Part shown: positions 15,558-23,796 of the stretch, piece by piece
Layout: each line of letters opens with the position of its first letter
Position numbering within the stretch: position 1 is the stretch's first letter
NCBI GenBank assembly: GCA_002344135.1
Contig: DDTO01000008.1
Coordinates: 159,880 to 223,879 of the forward strand
Source of the DNA: Chthonomonas sp. UBA2362
GTDB taxonomy: Bacteria > Armatimonadota > Fimbriimonadia > Fimbriimonadales > Fimbriimonadaceae
Reading direction: 5' to 3'
DNA: 64,000 nucleotides
Notes under the pieces: generated by a model
What the model was told of the DNA's origin: nothing
Databases searched by the model: none
The model's input: only the letters and a program-made list of their open reading frames with translations
Translations under genes and position numbers: made by a program

Positions 15558-16544
15558 CTAGTCGCCGGCCTCTCCGAAGTGAGCGCTGAGAATGGCAAAG
15601 TCCCCTATGTCGACGGCCTCGTCACCATTGAGGTCTGCTTCCGAGTCCCAGTTTCCCGACCCGAGCTCCGAGCCGAAGGCCGAGGAGAGACGGGAATAGT
15701 CGCCGATCGTGACTTCGTTGTCGTCGTCCACGTCACCGTTCGTAAGCGCGGTGCTGAGCCAGTTCGGTCCGGCGGCAGTCAGGGCGACATCGACGACCGC
15801 CTTGCGCAGCCAGTGTGACGCCTTTATGAGAACCGTGTATTGTCCAGGAGGCAAGTTGGTAGCCACCTCGAAATTGCCGGCCGTGTCCAGCAAGGCGGGA
15901 CATGCGAACGAACTCGTGCCGCCGACAAACTCGAGTTGGATGATCCGCTCGGGTGAGCCGAAGTAGTCGAGAAGATCGACGTGGCCGCTGAGGGTTGGCC
16001 CGACGGCAACGACGCCTACGTCATCCAACCCGACGTAGGTGTAGCTGCTCGAGGCACCAGAGATTTCGATGCTCGTCGATAGGCTTGTCGCCGTGAAGTC
16101 CCACGTGAAGAGCTCCCACCGCTGCGAGGTCCCTGACATCGAAGTCAACGAGGTCGAGGCACCGGCCGCGGCGATGTCGACGGTTGCGAAATTCGTCCAG
16201 CTTGAATGGGTACCGATCTTGAGACTCAATCGATAGACTGCCCCAGGAGTCGTGGCGATCGCCTGGCGTAAGCCTCCAAATGGTGGCGTGTCGAAATAGT
16301 CGGTTAGGTCGAGGGAGCGAATTCCGCTGGCAGCCACGATCCCGAACGGGTTGGGGTCGGCCATCCAGGCGACCTCGTGCTGGAATCCGGTCCAATGGCT
16401 GCAGGCCGTCGATCCGACGCCGAGGGTCATGACGTTGTGACCATTCGGGACGAACGTCCCCTCTTCGAAGCCACCGTTGCGAACCAACTCGGCAGATGCG
16501 CTGCCACATGCCGCCATGGCGCAGATGAGTGCGACGTTCTTCAT
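15558..16544 (-). CDS. Secreted protein with lectin-like domain and dockerin-like Ca-binding repeats
   Basis: A 328-residue exported protein with a signal peptide at residues 1-18 (ALICAMAACGSASA). The segment LVRNGGFEEGTFVPNG opens a DUF642/choice-of-anchor type beta-sandwich of about 160 residues. A short Ig-like stretch follows (LSGHVDLLDYFG...GNFEVATNLPPGQYTVLI), as in carbohydrate-active and choice-of-anchor proteins of Planctomycetes and Armatimonadetes. The C terminus has two dockerin-type calcium loops, GDVDDDNEVTIGDYSRLSSA and ADLNGDEAVDIGDFAILSAH. In cellulosomes such repeats bind cohesins; here they may be a simple calcium-stabilised anchor, since no cohesin gene is in the window. 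It is not followed by a PEP-CTERM signal. Confidence 0.75.
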   Translation of the reverse strand: MKNVALICAMAACGSASAELVRNGGFEEGTFVPNGHNVMTLGVGSTACSHWTGFQHEVAWMADPNPFGIVAASGIRSLDLTDYFDTPPFGGLRQAIATTPGAVYRLSLKIGTHSSWTNFATVDIAAAGASTSLTSMSGTSQRWELFTWDFTATSLSTSIEISGASSSYTYVGLDDVGVVAVGPTLSGHVDLLDYFGSPERIIQLEFVGGTSSFACPALLDTAGNFEVATNLPPGQYTVLIKASHWLRKAVVDVALTAAGPNWLSTALTNGDVDDDNEVTIGDYSRLSSAFGSELGSGNWDSEADLNGDEAVDIGDFAILSAHFGEAGD

Positions 16545-17085
16545 GAATTCTTGTGCTCCTGAAGACCGGAGATAGCAATTCGATTATACAAAAGGGCTGG
16601 ACATTGAGAGCTGGCAATCTTGCCAGGAGGAGCCCAGCCGCGGTTTCGAGTTTCAGGTGACAGAAGGAGATTAGACGCCAGGCGGAGCACCGCGCAGGGG
16701 TGCCACAACCCGGCTCATTCCTCTTCGGATTCTGCCGTCGTACTCAATCGCGTAGCCGATCGTCCCGGGGTCATCCACGCCGGGCTACGGAATCTGCGAC
16801 GCCTGCGGCGTTGCGCCCGGTCCGATGGCGGCACTTCCGAGCGATACCAAAGGGGTGAGCATCGCGAGATACAGAGCGGCGCGCCACGGATCTCGGGTTC
16901 GCGTCCGTCTTCCCGCCGCACGAGCCATCGGCGGGCTACCACATATCTGGAGAAGGTGGCCAGGCGCTGGTGCGCGCTTGCGGCTGACCCCGGAGAGAGC
17001 GATCCAAAGGCACATCACGGGAAAGGCCACAGCGACATGAGTGGGCAGGGGTGGGGTCCGGCATTGCGCTGGTAGACTCGCGCCC
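16545..17085. other. 541-bp gap without a convincing gene
   Basis: No open frame here looks like protein. A minus-strand frame at 16785-17030 has one hydrophobic stretch but no start signal and a low-quality N terminus. A near-perfect hairpin is at 16796-16814 (GCGACGCC-TGC-GGCGTTGC, one wobble pair), and the word GGGCTAC occurs twice (about 16782 and 16930). The two flanking genes point away from each other, so promoters for both must lie here; a TAGACT box at 17073 serves the UDP-glucose dehydrogenase gene. Confidence 0.45.
17073..17078 (+). promoter_or_regulatory. Putative -10 box of the UDP-glucose dehydrogenase operon
   Basis: TAGACT preceded by GG, 7 nt before the GTG start at 17086; there is no Shine-Dalgarno sequence. 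Confidence 0.5.
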
Positions 17086-18375
17086 GTGCGGATCGCAGTG
17101 ATTGGGACGGGCTACGTCGGGCTCGTGACCGGCGTGGTCATGGCCGACCTCGGCAACGACGTCGTTTGTATCGACAACAACCCGGACAAAGTAGCGATGC
17201 TGCGCCAGGGCAAGTCCCCGATCTTCGAGCCCGGGCTCGAGCCGCTCCTTCAGCAGACGCTTCGCAACGGGCAACTCCGCATCGCCGAGTCCGTCGCCGA
17301 GGGTCTGCCGGGCGCGGAGGTCGTCATCATCGCCGTCGGCACCCCGCCCAAGGAGGACGGCAGCCCCGACCTGCGCTACGTGGAGGAGGTCGCGCGCGAG
17401 ATCGCTGCGGCTCTCCGAGACTACACCGTGATCGTGAACAAATCGACCGTGCCGGTGGGGACCGGGGACCTCGTCGAGCGCATCCTGGTCGAGAACGGCG
17501 TGCCGGCGGACCGTTTCGACGTGGTGAGCAACCCCGAGTTCCTTCGCGAGGGCTCGGCGGTGGAGGACACGCTCCATCCGGACCGCATCGTGATCGGCGT
17601 GAACCGTCGCGAGGCCGCCGAGAAGCTGGTCGTGCTCTATGCCCCGCTCGAATCGTCGATGATCATCACCGATCGGGCGAGCGCGGAGCTGATCAAGTAC
17701 GCCGCGAACTGCTTCCTCGCCCTGAAGATCAGCTACATCAACGCGATCAGCCGGATTTGCGAGCGGTGCGGGGCCGACGTCGGCGTCGTCGCCAAGGGGA
17801 TCGGCGCCGATGCCCGCATCGGTAGGCAGTTCCTCCAGGCGGGTCTCGGCTGGGGTGGAAGCTGTCTGCCCAAAGACGTCCAAGGCCTGATTTCGATCGC
17901 CAACGACCTCGGCTACGACTTCGACCTCATGCGCTCGGTGTGGCAGATCAACGCGGACCAGGCCCAGCACTTTCTCGATCGGCTGCAAGAGCGGCTGGGC
18001 GGATTCTCAGGCAAGGCGATCGGGATCTTGGGGCTCGCCTTCAAACCGAATACCGACGACATCCGGCACGCCATCTCGCTCGCCCTGATCGAACGACTCC
18101 TCGGCGGGGGCGCCTCGGTCGCTGCCTATGACCCCGAGGCGGCGTCTAACGTCCGGGCCTTGTATCCGGGCGTTCGCTACACGGCCTCGGCGCCAGAGGT
18201 GGCCGAAAATGCCGATGCCGTCATTCTGGTCACCGATTGGCCGGAGTTTCGGCGAATCGACCTTTCGAAGATGGCCGAGTCGATGCGTCAGCCGATACTC
18301 TTCGACGGGCGGCGGTTCTTCTATCGGGCCCAAGCCGAAGCCGCAGGGCTCGAATACCACACGATAGGGAGCTAG
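17086..18375 (+). CDS. ugd: UDP-glucose 6-dehydrogenase
   Basis: It oxidises UDP-glucose to UDP-glucuronate with two NAD+, feeding capsule or exopolysaccharide synthesis. The protein has 429 residues, the family's normal length. The N-terminal Rossmann motif VIGTGYVGLVTGV is at residues 5-17. The catalytic cysteine is Cys260 in GWGGSCLPKD. NKSTVPVGT and NPEFLREGSA are conserved. The start is GTG at 17086, matching the usual beginning MRIAVIGTGYVG. It is first in a plus-strand run with a sugar ABC permease (3 nt away) and an LCP-family ligase. The epimerase at 41532 could use its product. Confidence 0.95.
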   Translation: MRIAVIGTGYVGLVTGVVMADLGNDVVCIDNNPDKVAMLRQGKSPIFEPGLEPLLQQTLRNGQLRIAESVAEGLPGAEVVIIAVGTPPKEDGSPDLRYVEEVAREIAAALRDYTVIVNKSTVPVGTGDLVERILVENGVPADRFDVVSNPEFLREGSAVEDTLHPDRIVIGVNRREAAEKLVVLYAPLESSMIITDRASAELIKYAANCFLALKISYINAISRICERCGADVGVVAKGIGADARIGRQFLQAGLGWGGSCLPKDVQGLISIANDLGYDFDLMRSVWQINADQAQHFLDRLQERLGGFSGKAIGILGLAFKPNTDDIRHAISLALIERLLGGGASVAAYDPEAASNVRALYPGVRYTASAPEVAENADAVILVTDWPEFRRIDLSKMAESMRQPILFDGRRFFYRAQAEAAGLEYHTIGS

Positions 18376-18378
18376 CCG

Positions 18379-19353
18379 ATGCAGCGGGCCGCCTGGTTCA
18401 ACCTCGTCGGGTTGATCGTGGCCTGGGTGATTCTGTTCATCGGCTTTAGCCTCGCCGCACCTCACTCCTTTCCGACCCTTGCGAACCTCGAACTCCTCGC
18501 CCGGCAGAGCACGATCGTCGCGCTCGCGGTGCTAGGAACGACGTTCGTGATTGCAAGCGGCGGTATCGACCTCTCGGTTGGATCGGTGGTCGCACTCGTG
18601 ACCGTCGTCATCGCCGGCGTCGTTCATGCGGGCTACGATCCTGCGCTTGCCTTGGTGGCGGGGCTGCTGGCCGGAGGGATTTGCGGCTTGCTGAACGGCG
18701 GTCTGATCGTCGGGCTGCGGGTGACTCCGTTCATCGTCACGCTGGGGACGCTGCTTCTTCTGCGCGGCCTCGCCAAGGGCCTGGCGAACGAGCAGAAGAT
18801 CGACTCGAAGCTCACCTGGCTCAACGATCTTCTCCAGGTGCTCGGCAAGGCGGAGCGCTGGAAACTGGTCCCCGTGGGGGTCTGGGTGATGCTGGTCCTC
18901 GCGGTCGTTCTGTCTCTCGTGCTGGCACGGACGGTGTTCGGACGCCAGACGCTCGCAGTCGGCTCGAACGAAATGGCGGCCCGCTATGCCGGAATCCCGG
19001 TCGCGAAGGTGCGGCTGCTCGTCTACGTCCTAGGGGGGGTCTGTTCCGGTCTGGCGGGGCTGATGCAGTTCTCGCGGCTCGGGGTCGGCGATCCAACCGT
19101 TGCGATCGGGCTCGAGCTCAACGTCATTGCGGCAGCGGTGATCGGTGGGGCGAGCCTGAGCGGAGGGCGCGGCTCGATTGCGGGGTCTCTGCTCGGCGCT
19201 CTTATCATGTCGACGATCGCCAGCGGGAGCAGTCAAATGGGCCTGCCGAACTGGGTCCAAGAGATCGTCACCGGAGCGATCATCGTCCTCGCCGTCGCCT
19301 TGGATCACTTCCGCCAGCGAGTTCGAGCTCGGGCCGCTTTACCGGGTCAGTGA
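18379..19353 (+). CDS. ABC sugar permease, RbsC type (no ATPase or binding protein adjacent)
   Basis: A 324-residue inner-membrane protein of the ribose/xylose/autoinducer-2 type permease family with about 8-10 membrane segments. The family marker GGIDLSVGS is at residues 60-68, and the cytoplasmic coupling region GSNEMAARYAGIPVAKVRLL is near 200. AAAVIGGASLSGGRGSIAGS close to the C terminus is also conserved. Such permeases work with a two-domain ATPase and a periplasmic binding protein. Neither lies nearby: the next gene is an LCP protein. It may share subunits encoded elsewhere. The 3-nt gap after ugd suggests cotranscription. The transported sugar is unknown. Confidence 0.88.
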   Translation: MQRAAWFNLVGLIVAWVILFIGFSLAAPHSFPTLANLELLARQSTIVALAVLGTTFVIASGGIDLSVGSVVALVTVVIAGVVHAGYDPALALVAGLLAGGICGLLNGGLIVGLRVTPFIVTLGTLLLLRGLAKGLANEQKIDSKLTWLNDLLQVLGKAERWKLVPVGVWVMLVLAVVLSLVLARTVFGRQTLAVGSNEMAARYAGIPVAKVRLLVYVLGGVCSGLAGLMQFSRLGVGDPTVAIGLELNVIAAAVIGGASLSGGRGSIAGSLLGALIMSTIASGSSQMGLPNWVQEIVTGAIIVLAVALDHFRQRVRARAALPGQ

Positions 19354-19406
19354 ACGTTCGGCGAGCGGTTTGGCGTATTGGTATACGGGTACCCTACCGG
19401 AATAAC

Positions 19407-20360
19407 ATGGCGAAGGATCAGAAACAGCCCCTGTGGAAGAAGATTCTGAAGGGAACGGCATACGTTGCTCTTTGCGCATTCGCGATCGGCGCAGGCACGA
19501 TCCTCGGCTATGTCGGGAAGAGTCCGTTGATCCAGCAAATCGCGATGCAGCGGATCCAAAACACCCCACCGGAGGAGATCTTCCGCGAGGACACCGTCAA
19601 CGTCCTGTTGCTGGGATGCGACGAGGACAGGGCGCACGGCGGCAAGAAGATTCTCCGCCAATACGCCCGAAGTGACATGATGCTGGTCGCGCGGCTCGAT
19701 TTCAAGACCAAGCAAATCACCGGTGTGAGCATCCCGCGAGACACACTCGCCGATCTCCCCGGTTACCGCGAGCAGAAGATCAACGCCTATCATTCGATCG
19801 GCGGAAAGGATCTCGCCAAGCGAGCCGTCGAGAAACTGCTCGGCCTGTCGATCGACAAGGTGATCGTCCTCGACTATCAGATTTTCCAGGACGTCGTAGA
19901 CATGGTCGGTGGTGTGGACGTGTTCATCGACAAGAAGCTCAAATACACCGACCGCCGCGGCGGCCTGTTCATCGACCTGAAACCCGGTCTTCAGCACCTC
20001 GACGGATACAATGCCATGTGCTTCGTTCGGTATCGGCATGGGGACAGCGACTTCGCTCGGCAGGCTCGGCAGAAGGACTTCCTGCTCGCCATGCGTGACG
20101 CCGTTCGGAAGAATCCGGTCGTCATAGGCGACGTCGCCAATAAGGCGGCGCAGATGCTCGAAGACGACTTCACGATCGATCAGATCGCCGCAATCGTCAA
20201 CTTCGCGCAGAAAATCGGTAGCGACAACATTCGCATGGGCCAGATCCCTGTCTTCGACGCGCCGAACTACAACCTGCGGGTCGATCGCCGCAACCTCCGA
20301 AAAACGCTCGAGGAATTCGACATGCTCGACGGCGAGCCGACTACCGTCAGCTACAACTAG
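19407..20360 (+). CDS. LytR-CpsA-Psr (LCP) family glycopolymer ligase
   Basis: A 317-residue protein with one N-terminal membrane segment (about 16-36) and an extracytoplasmic LCP domain. LCP enzymes transfer polyprenyl-linked glycopolymers to peptidoglycan or other acceptors. Conserved features are LLLGCDED near residue 67, the arginine in SDMMLVARLD, GVSIPRDT with the catalytic Arg-Asp pair, KINAYHSIGG, and FVRYRHGDSDFARQARQ with the paired arginines. The start at 19407 is the ATG of MAKDQKQPLWKK; the open frame upstream overlaps the permease gene. The location after ugd and before an H-X9-DG protein supports a role in attaching a uronic-acid-rich surface polymer, which is inference. Confidence 0.9.
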   Translation: MAKDQKQPLWKKILKGTAYVALCAFAIGAGTILGYVGKSPLIQQIAMQRIQNTPPEEIFREDTVNVLLLGCDEDRAHGGKKILRQYARSDMMLVARLDFKTKQITGVSIPRDTLADLPGYREQKINAYHSIGGKDLAKRAVEKLLGLSIDKVIVLDYQIFQDVVDMVGGVDVFIDKKLKYTDRRGGLFIDLKPGLQHLDGYNAMCFVRYRHGDSDFARQARQKDFLLAMRDAVRKNPVVIGDVANKAAQMLEDDFTIDQIAAIVNFAQKIGSDNIRMGQIPVFDAPNYNLRVDRRNLRKTLEEFDMLDGEPTTVSYN

Positions 20361-20363
20361 CCG

Positions 20364-21182
20364 ATGGCGGATACCGGGTTCGACCCCGATGCCGTCGACG
20401 ACCGGCCGGCGCGCTCATCCCACATCACCCCGCGTGAAGGGAAGATTCTTGGCGTCGTCATCGCCGTGTTCGCCCTCATCTCCTGGCCGATCTACACGGC
20501 CCTCAAAGAAGACAGCCAGAGGTTCCAATGTCGCAGGAACTTCGGCGACATGTTTAAGTCGACGAGCCTTTATATGGCGGATTGGAACGACCGCTATCCG
20601 CCTGCCTACGCCACCGCAGCCGACGATCCCGAAATCCCCCTGCTCGACGCAGCGGGTCGCCCGTTCACCTGGGGCTCGCTGATTCAGCGCTACGCGAGTC
20701 GAGCCGACATGCTCCTCTGCCCGAGCGCAGAAGCCGACGAGGCGGTGAGGGCGCAAGACCCTGCCAGTTCGGCGCGCAACCTTCGGACGACCTACGGCCT
20801 CTATGTTGGCCTTGCCGGTCAGCCGCAAGCGATCCTGAAAAACCCGTCCACGACGGTCGTCTTCTCTGAAACGGCCAATCGTGGCGCCGGAGAGACCTTC
20901 GATCCCGTTCCTCTCGAGGCCCAAGACGGCAGCCCGGCCCCTGACGGGTTCCTGATCGGATACAGCAACGGCAATCTTGAGCCCGATGCGAGTACCTTCG
21001 CGGTGACACGACTCGCCTACAAGCGCACCAAAGAGGGACGCTTCGACGCCAACCTGCCGGCTCGGCACCGGGGGGTGAACCACTATCTCTTCGCCGACGG
21101 ATCGGTCGCTCTCTTAAACGCGGAGGCGGCGAGGGTCAAGATGCTTGGGACCGACCTTTCCGGATACTGGGAGCGCCCCTAA
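20364..21182 (+). CDS. H-X9-DG protein (type II pseudopilin-like, no prepilin leader)
   Basis: A 272-residue protein with one membrane segment near the N terminus (about residues 28-48) and an extracytoplasmic domain. The C terminus has the H-X9-DG motif in RHRGVNHYLFADGSVALL, the mark of the large DUF1559-type pseudopilin family of Planctomycetes and Armatimonadetes. Canonical members begin with a class III signal (GFTLIE). Here the pre-membrane sequence is SHITPREGKILG, with no such site, so it would stay a bitopic membrane protein. It starts 3 nt after the LCP gene, so the two are probably cotranscribed. The function is unknown. Confidence 0.78.
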   Translation: MADTGFDPDAVDDRPARSSHITPREGKILGVVIAVFALISWPIYTALKEDSQRFQCRRNFGDMFKSTSLYMADWNDRYPPAYATAADDPEIPLLDAAGRPFTWGSLIQRYASRADMLLCPSAEADEAVRAQDPASSARNLRTTYGLYVGLAGQPQAILKNPSTTVVFSETANRGAGETFDPVPLEAQDGSPAPDGFLIGYSNGNLEPDASTFAVTRLAYKRTKEGRFDANLPARHRGVNHYLFADGSVALLNAEAARVKMLGTDLSGYWERP

Positions 21183-21261
21183 CGCCACGCCATCGAAGAT
21201 TCGCTAAACTCGGGCACGATTGCTTCGTCTGAAACTGTATTGCTAGTCTGGAGGTTTCGAT

Positions 21262-21969
21262 ATGTTTCGTAAGTTGACGTTTACACTTGGCGTGGCGGTG
21301 GCCGCGCTGGCCCTAATCAGCGGCTCGTACGCCCAAGGCGGCGGACGAGGCCAGGGCCAAGGCCGTCAGTTCGGCGGTGGCATGATGGGTGGCGGAGGCC
21401 AGAGCCTGAGTCAGTTGCTCGGTCGACGCGACGTGCAGGATGAACTGAAGGTCACTGCCGAACAGAAGACCAAGATCGAGCAAGCCAACCAGAAGGCCCG
21501 CGAAGAAATGCAAGGCCGAATGGAAGAGATGCGCGGCGGCGGTGATCCGCAAGCCATGCGCGACGCCATGCAGAAGTTCCAGAAGGACCAGGACGCCAAG
21601 GTTTTGGCCATCCTGGACAAGGAGCAGCAGGCCCGCCTGAAGGAGATTTCCATCCAACTTCGCGGCAACCGGGCGCTCCTCGATGCCGACGTCCAGAAGG
21701 AACTCGGCCTCAGCCCCGAGCAGAAGCAGAAGATCAAGCGGCTCCAGGAACAGCAGCAGGAGCAGATGCAGAACATGATGGAGGAGATGCGCGGTGGCGG
21801 TGGCGATCGCGAAGGCATGCGGGAGAAGATGCAGCAGATGCAGACCAAGATGACCGAGGACCTCGGCAAGATCCTCACTCCCGACCAGGCCGAGAAGTTC
21901 AAGCAGATGGGCGGCAAGCCGTTTAAGGCGACCGAGCAGCCCCGACGCGGTGGCGGCGGCGGCGGCTAA
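21262..21969 (+). CDS. Spy/CpxP-like periplasmic protein, Gln/Met-rich
   Basis: A 235-residue exported protein. The signal peptide is residues 1-24 (VAVAALALISGSYAQ). A Gly-rich stretch leads to two copies of a helical module, each with a pattern like LKVTAEQKTKIEQ or LGLSPEQKQKIKRLQEQ, the LTxEQxxKI pattern of Spy/CpxP and LTXXQ proteins. The copies are separated by charged Gln/Met-rich helices with MEEMRGGG repeats, and the C terminus is polyglycine. The family includes periplasmic chaperones and metal-stress sensors. GGAGG precedes the ATG with good spacing (about 8 nt). A strong hairpin terminator follows at 21992. Confidence 0.82.
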   Translation: MFRKLTFTLGVAVAALALISGSYAQGGGRGQGQGRQFGGGMMGGGGQSLSQLLGRRDVQDELKVTAEQKTKIEQANQKAREEMQGRMEEMRGGGDPQAMRDAMQKFQKDQDAKVLAILDKEQQARLKEISIQLRGNRALLDADVQKELGLSPEQKQKIKRLQEQQQEQMQNMMEEMRGGGGDREGMREKMQQMQTKMTEDLGKILTPDQAEKFKQMGGKPFKATEQPRRGGGGGG

Positions 21970-21991
21970 GTCGCTTCCAACGGACACCTGT

Positions 21992-22028
21992 AGACAGGGC
22001 CCCGGCAATCCGCCAGGGCCCTGTCTCC
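21992..22028 (+). terminator. Intrinsic-type terminator after the Spy-like gene
   Basis: Eleven perfectly paired bases, AGACAGGGCCC (21992-22002) and GGGCCCTGTCT (22016-22026), around a 13-nt loop, 22 nt past the stop. The T-run is weak (CCGTTTG). Confidence 0.75.
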
Positions 22029-22087
22029 GTTTGAGTTCATCCGCGCGTTGGTTACATCTCGAGTCCGTTTATGCCAGAGTGATCGCC

Positions 22088-23338
22088 GTGAAAGGCTCAG
22101 TTTCCTCGCTCCTCGTCTTGCTCGCCATTGGATCGACTCAAGCGCAAACCCTCGAATCGGCACAGGCCACGGGCGAGGTAACGCGAGGGGACGCACGACG
22201 GATAATCGCTGCCCAATTCAAGAAGGCCGCTTTCGAGCCGACCCCAAGCTGTTCTGTCGAGCTTTACAAGGTTCGTTACTGGTCCACGGGGCTCAAGGGC
22301 GAGCGAACGCTCCTGAGCGGCCTCGTCGCGCTGCCCCGCGACTCGAAACCCAAGGGCCTGGTGGCTTTCATGCACGGCACGACGGCCGTGCGCGACAACG
22401 TCCCCTCTCGGATGACCGTCACGAGCGGATACTCTCCCGAAGCCCTCTTCGCAGTGGTGGCGTTGGCCTGCGGAGGCTACGTGCTTGCAGCGCCGGACTA
22501 TATTGGTCAAGGCGATTCGCTTGGCCCCCACCCCTATGTGCTCGGCAAGGTGAACGCACAGGCAGGGATCGACATCATCCGGGCAGCGCGCGAACTCGCC
22601 CAGCAGAAGAGGCGAATGACCGGCCCTGGACTCTACGTGACGGGCTACTCCGAAGGTGGCGGCAATGCGATGTGGCTCGCCCGCAGGCTGATGGAGGGGG
22701 CCGAACCGACCATGACGCTAACGGCGGCCGCGCCGATCTCCGGGCCCTACGACCTGACGGGCGCCCAGGCCAAGGCCATGCTCGAGCGTCAGACGAGCGT
22801 CGAAGACGTCGCCCTGCGGCTGTTCTTCATCGGCTATTACGCTTACTCGGTCGCCCAATGCTATGGCGAGCTGAAGTTGGATACGGTGTTCGTGCCCTCG
22901 TTTGCGAGCTACCTATCGACCGTGTTCGGCAGGGATCTTTCCAGTGACCAGGAGTATGTCGAGCAATTGGCTTGGAAGGGGCTCCAATTGGGAACCCTGC
23001 TCTCCGTCGCCCGGGTGCTGACGCCCACTTTCAAGAGCGCGTTGGCGAGCGGCGACCGAGCCAACGCGGCGATGGAGCCTCTCTATGCGAACGACTGTTT
23101 CGACTGGAATCCCACCAAGCCGCTGTACCTGCTGGGTATCCCCGGCGATAACCTCGTAGTGTTCGACAACACCCGCAACGCGATGGCCGCCATGCGCAAG
23201 CGCGGTGTGGGCGGCGATATCGCGAACTCGTATGGGCTGAAGACGAAGGGCTTGAACCACCTCAACGCGATCGCCCCGCTCCTCGTGTGGGTCCGCCGAT
23301 TCCTCGACGAGGGATTCGCTGGCGTGCCGAAGGATTGA
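22088..23338 (+). CDS. Secreted alpha/beta hydrolase, lipase-like
   Basis: A 416-residue exported hydrolase with a signal peptide ending near ASTQAQ-like residues (LLVLLAIGSTQAQT). The nucleophile elbow is GYSEGGGN (Ser in G-Y-S-E-G). An acid residue (GDNLVVFDN) and a histidine (GLNHLNAIA) near the C terminus complete a plausible Ser-Asp-His triad. The long helical cap and size resemble secretory lipases and prolyl-oligopeptidase-like esterases. The substrate is unknown. The start is GTG at 22088, directly before a good signal peptide; a GTG at 22079 is also possible. A DinB-type gene follows after 2 nt, so the two are probably cotranscribed. Confidence 0.83.
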   Translation: MKGSVSSLLVLLAIGSTQAQTLESAQATGEVTRGDARRIIAAQFKKAAFEPTPSCSVELYKVRYWSTGLKGERTLLSGLVALPRDSKPKGLVAFMHGTTAVRDNVPSRMTVTSGYSPEALFAVVALACGGYVLAAPDYIGQGDSLGPHPYVLGKVNAQAGIDIIRAARELAQQKRRMTGPGLYVTGYSEGGGNAMWLARRLMEGAEPTMTLTAAAPISGPYDLTGAQAKAMLERQTSVEDVALRLFFIGYYAYSVAQCYGELKLDTVFVPSFASYLSTVFGRDLSSDQEYVEQLAWKGLQLGTLLSVARVLTPTFKSALASGDRANAAMEPLYANDCFDWNPTKPLYLLGIPGDNLVVFDNTRNAMAAMRKRGVGGDIANSYGLKTKGLNHLNAIAPLLVWVRRFLDEGFAGVPKD

Positions 23339-23340
23339 CG

Positions 23341-23796
23341 ATGGCGGGTCCCCTCGCCGCGGTCTTCGACCACATCCTCCAGGGCTACGACATACCGAAG
23401 CCGGATGGAATGCTCAAGGTGAGCGAAGACGATGCCTTCGCCGACCTCGAGCCGATCCCCTACTCGTTGGCGACCAATCTCCAGCACGCCGTCGTTTGGC
23501 AGCGGTTCTGGCTCGACAAGCTGGCTGGCGGCCGCCGGAACTCCGGCATGGAGGAGTGGAAGAACGACTTCCGGGTCCCCGATCGCTCGGAATTCAGAGC
23601 CCTCCGAACGGAGTTTCTGGAAGGGCTGCGCCGGGCTCGGGAGATTGCGGACTCATCGCCCCTCGCGCACTCACTGCCGACCGACGACGAGGCGATCGAT
23701 ACCCTTATCCGGATCGCCGTGCACGGGGCGTACCACTTGGGCCAGATGAACTTGATCAAGCGGGCCGCGAGGCGGGCTAAGAAGCGCCCGGCTTAA
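23341..23796 (+). CDS. DinB-fold protein
   Basis: A 151-residue protein of the DinB/YfiT four-helix-bundle superfamily. Histidines for the metal site are in NLQHAVVWQRFW (helix 2) and HGAYHLGQ (H-x3-H, near residue 130), a full His triad of the type that binds a divalent metal. Many DinB-like proteins are thiol-dependent transferases (bacillithiol or mycothiol); others are stress-induced with unknown chemistry. The ATG at 23341 lies 2 nt after the lipase-like gene. The 3' end overlaps the convergent serine hydrolase gene by 20 nt. Two other DinB-type genes are at 29126 and 31590. Confidence 0.82.
   Translation: MAGPLAAVFDHILQGYDIPKPDGMLKVSEDDAFADLEPIPYSLATNLQHAVVWQRFWLDKLAGGRRNSGMEEWKNDFRVPDRSEFRALRTEFLEGLRRAREIADSSPLAHSLPTDDEAIDTLIRIAVHGAYHLGQMNLIKRAARRAKKRPA

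Noticed and set aside
16785..17030. 81-residue frame with a hydrophobic stretch
   Set aside because: No start signal, low-quality N terminus and no recognised similarity; kept only as part of the gap entry.
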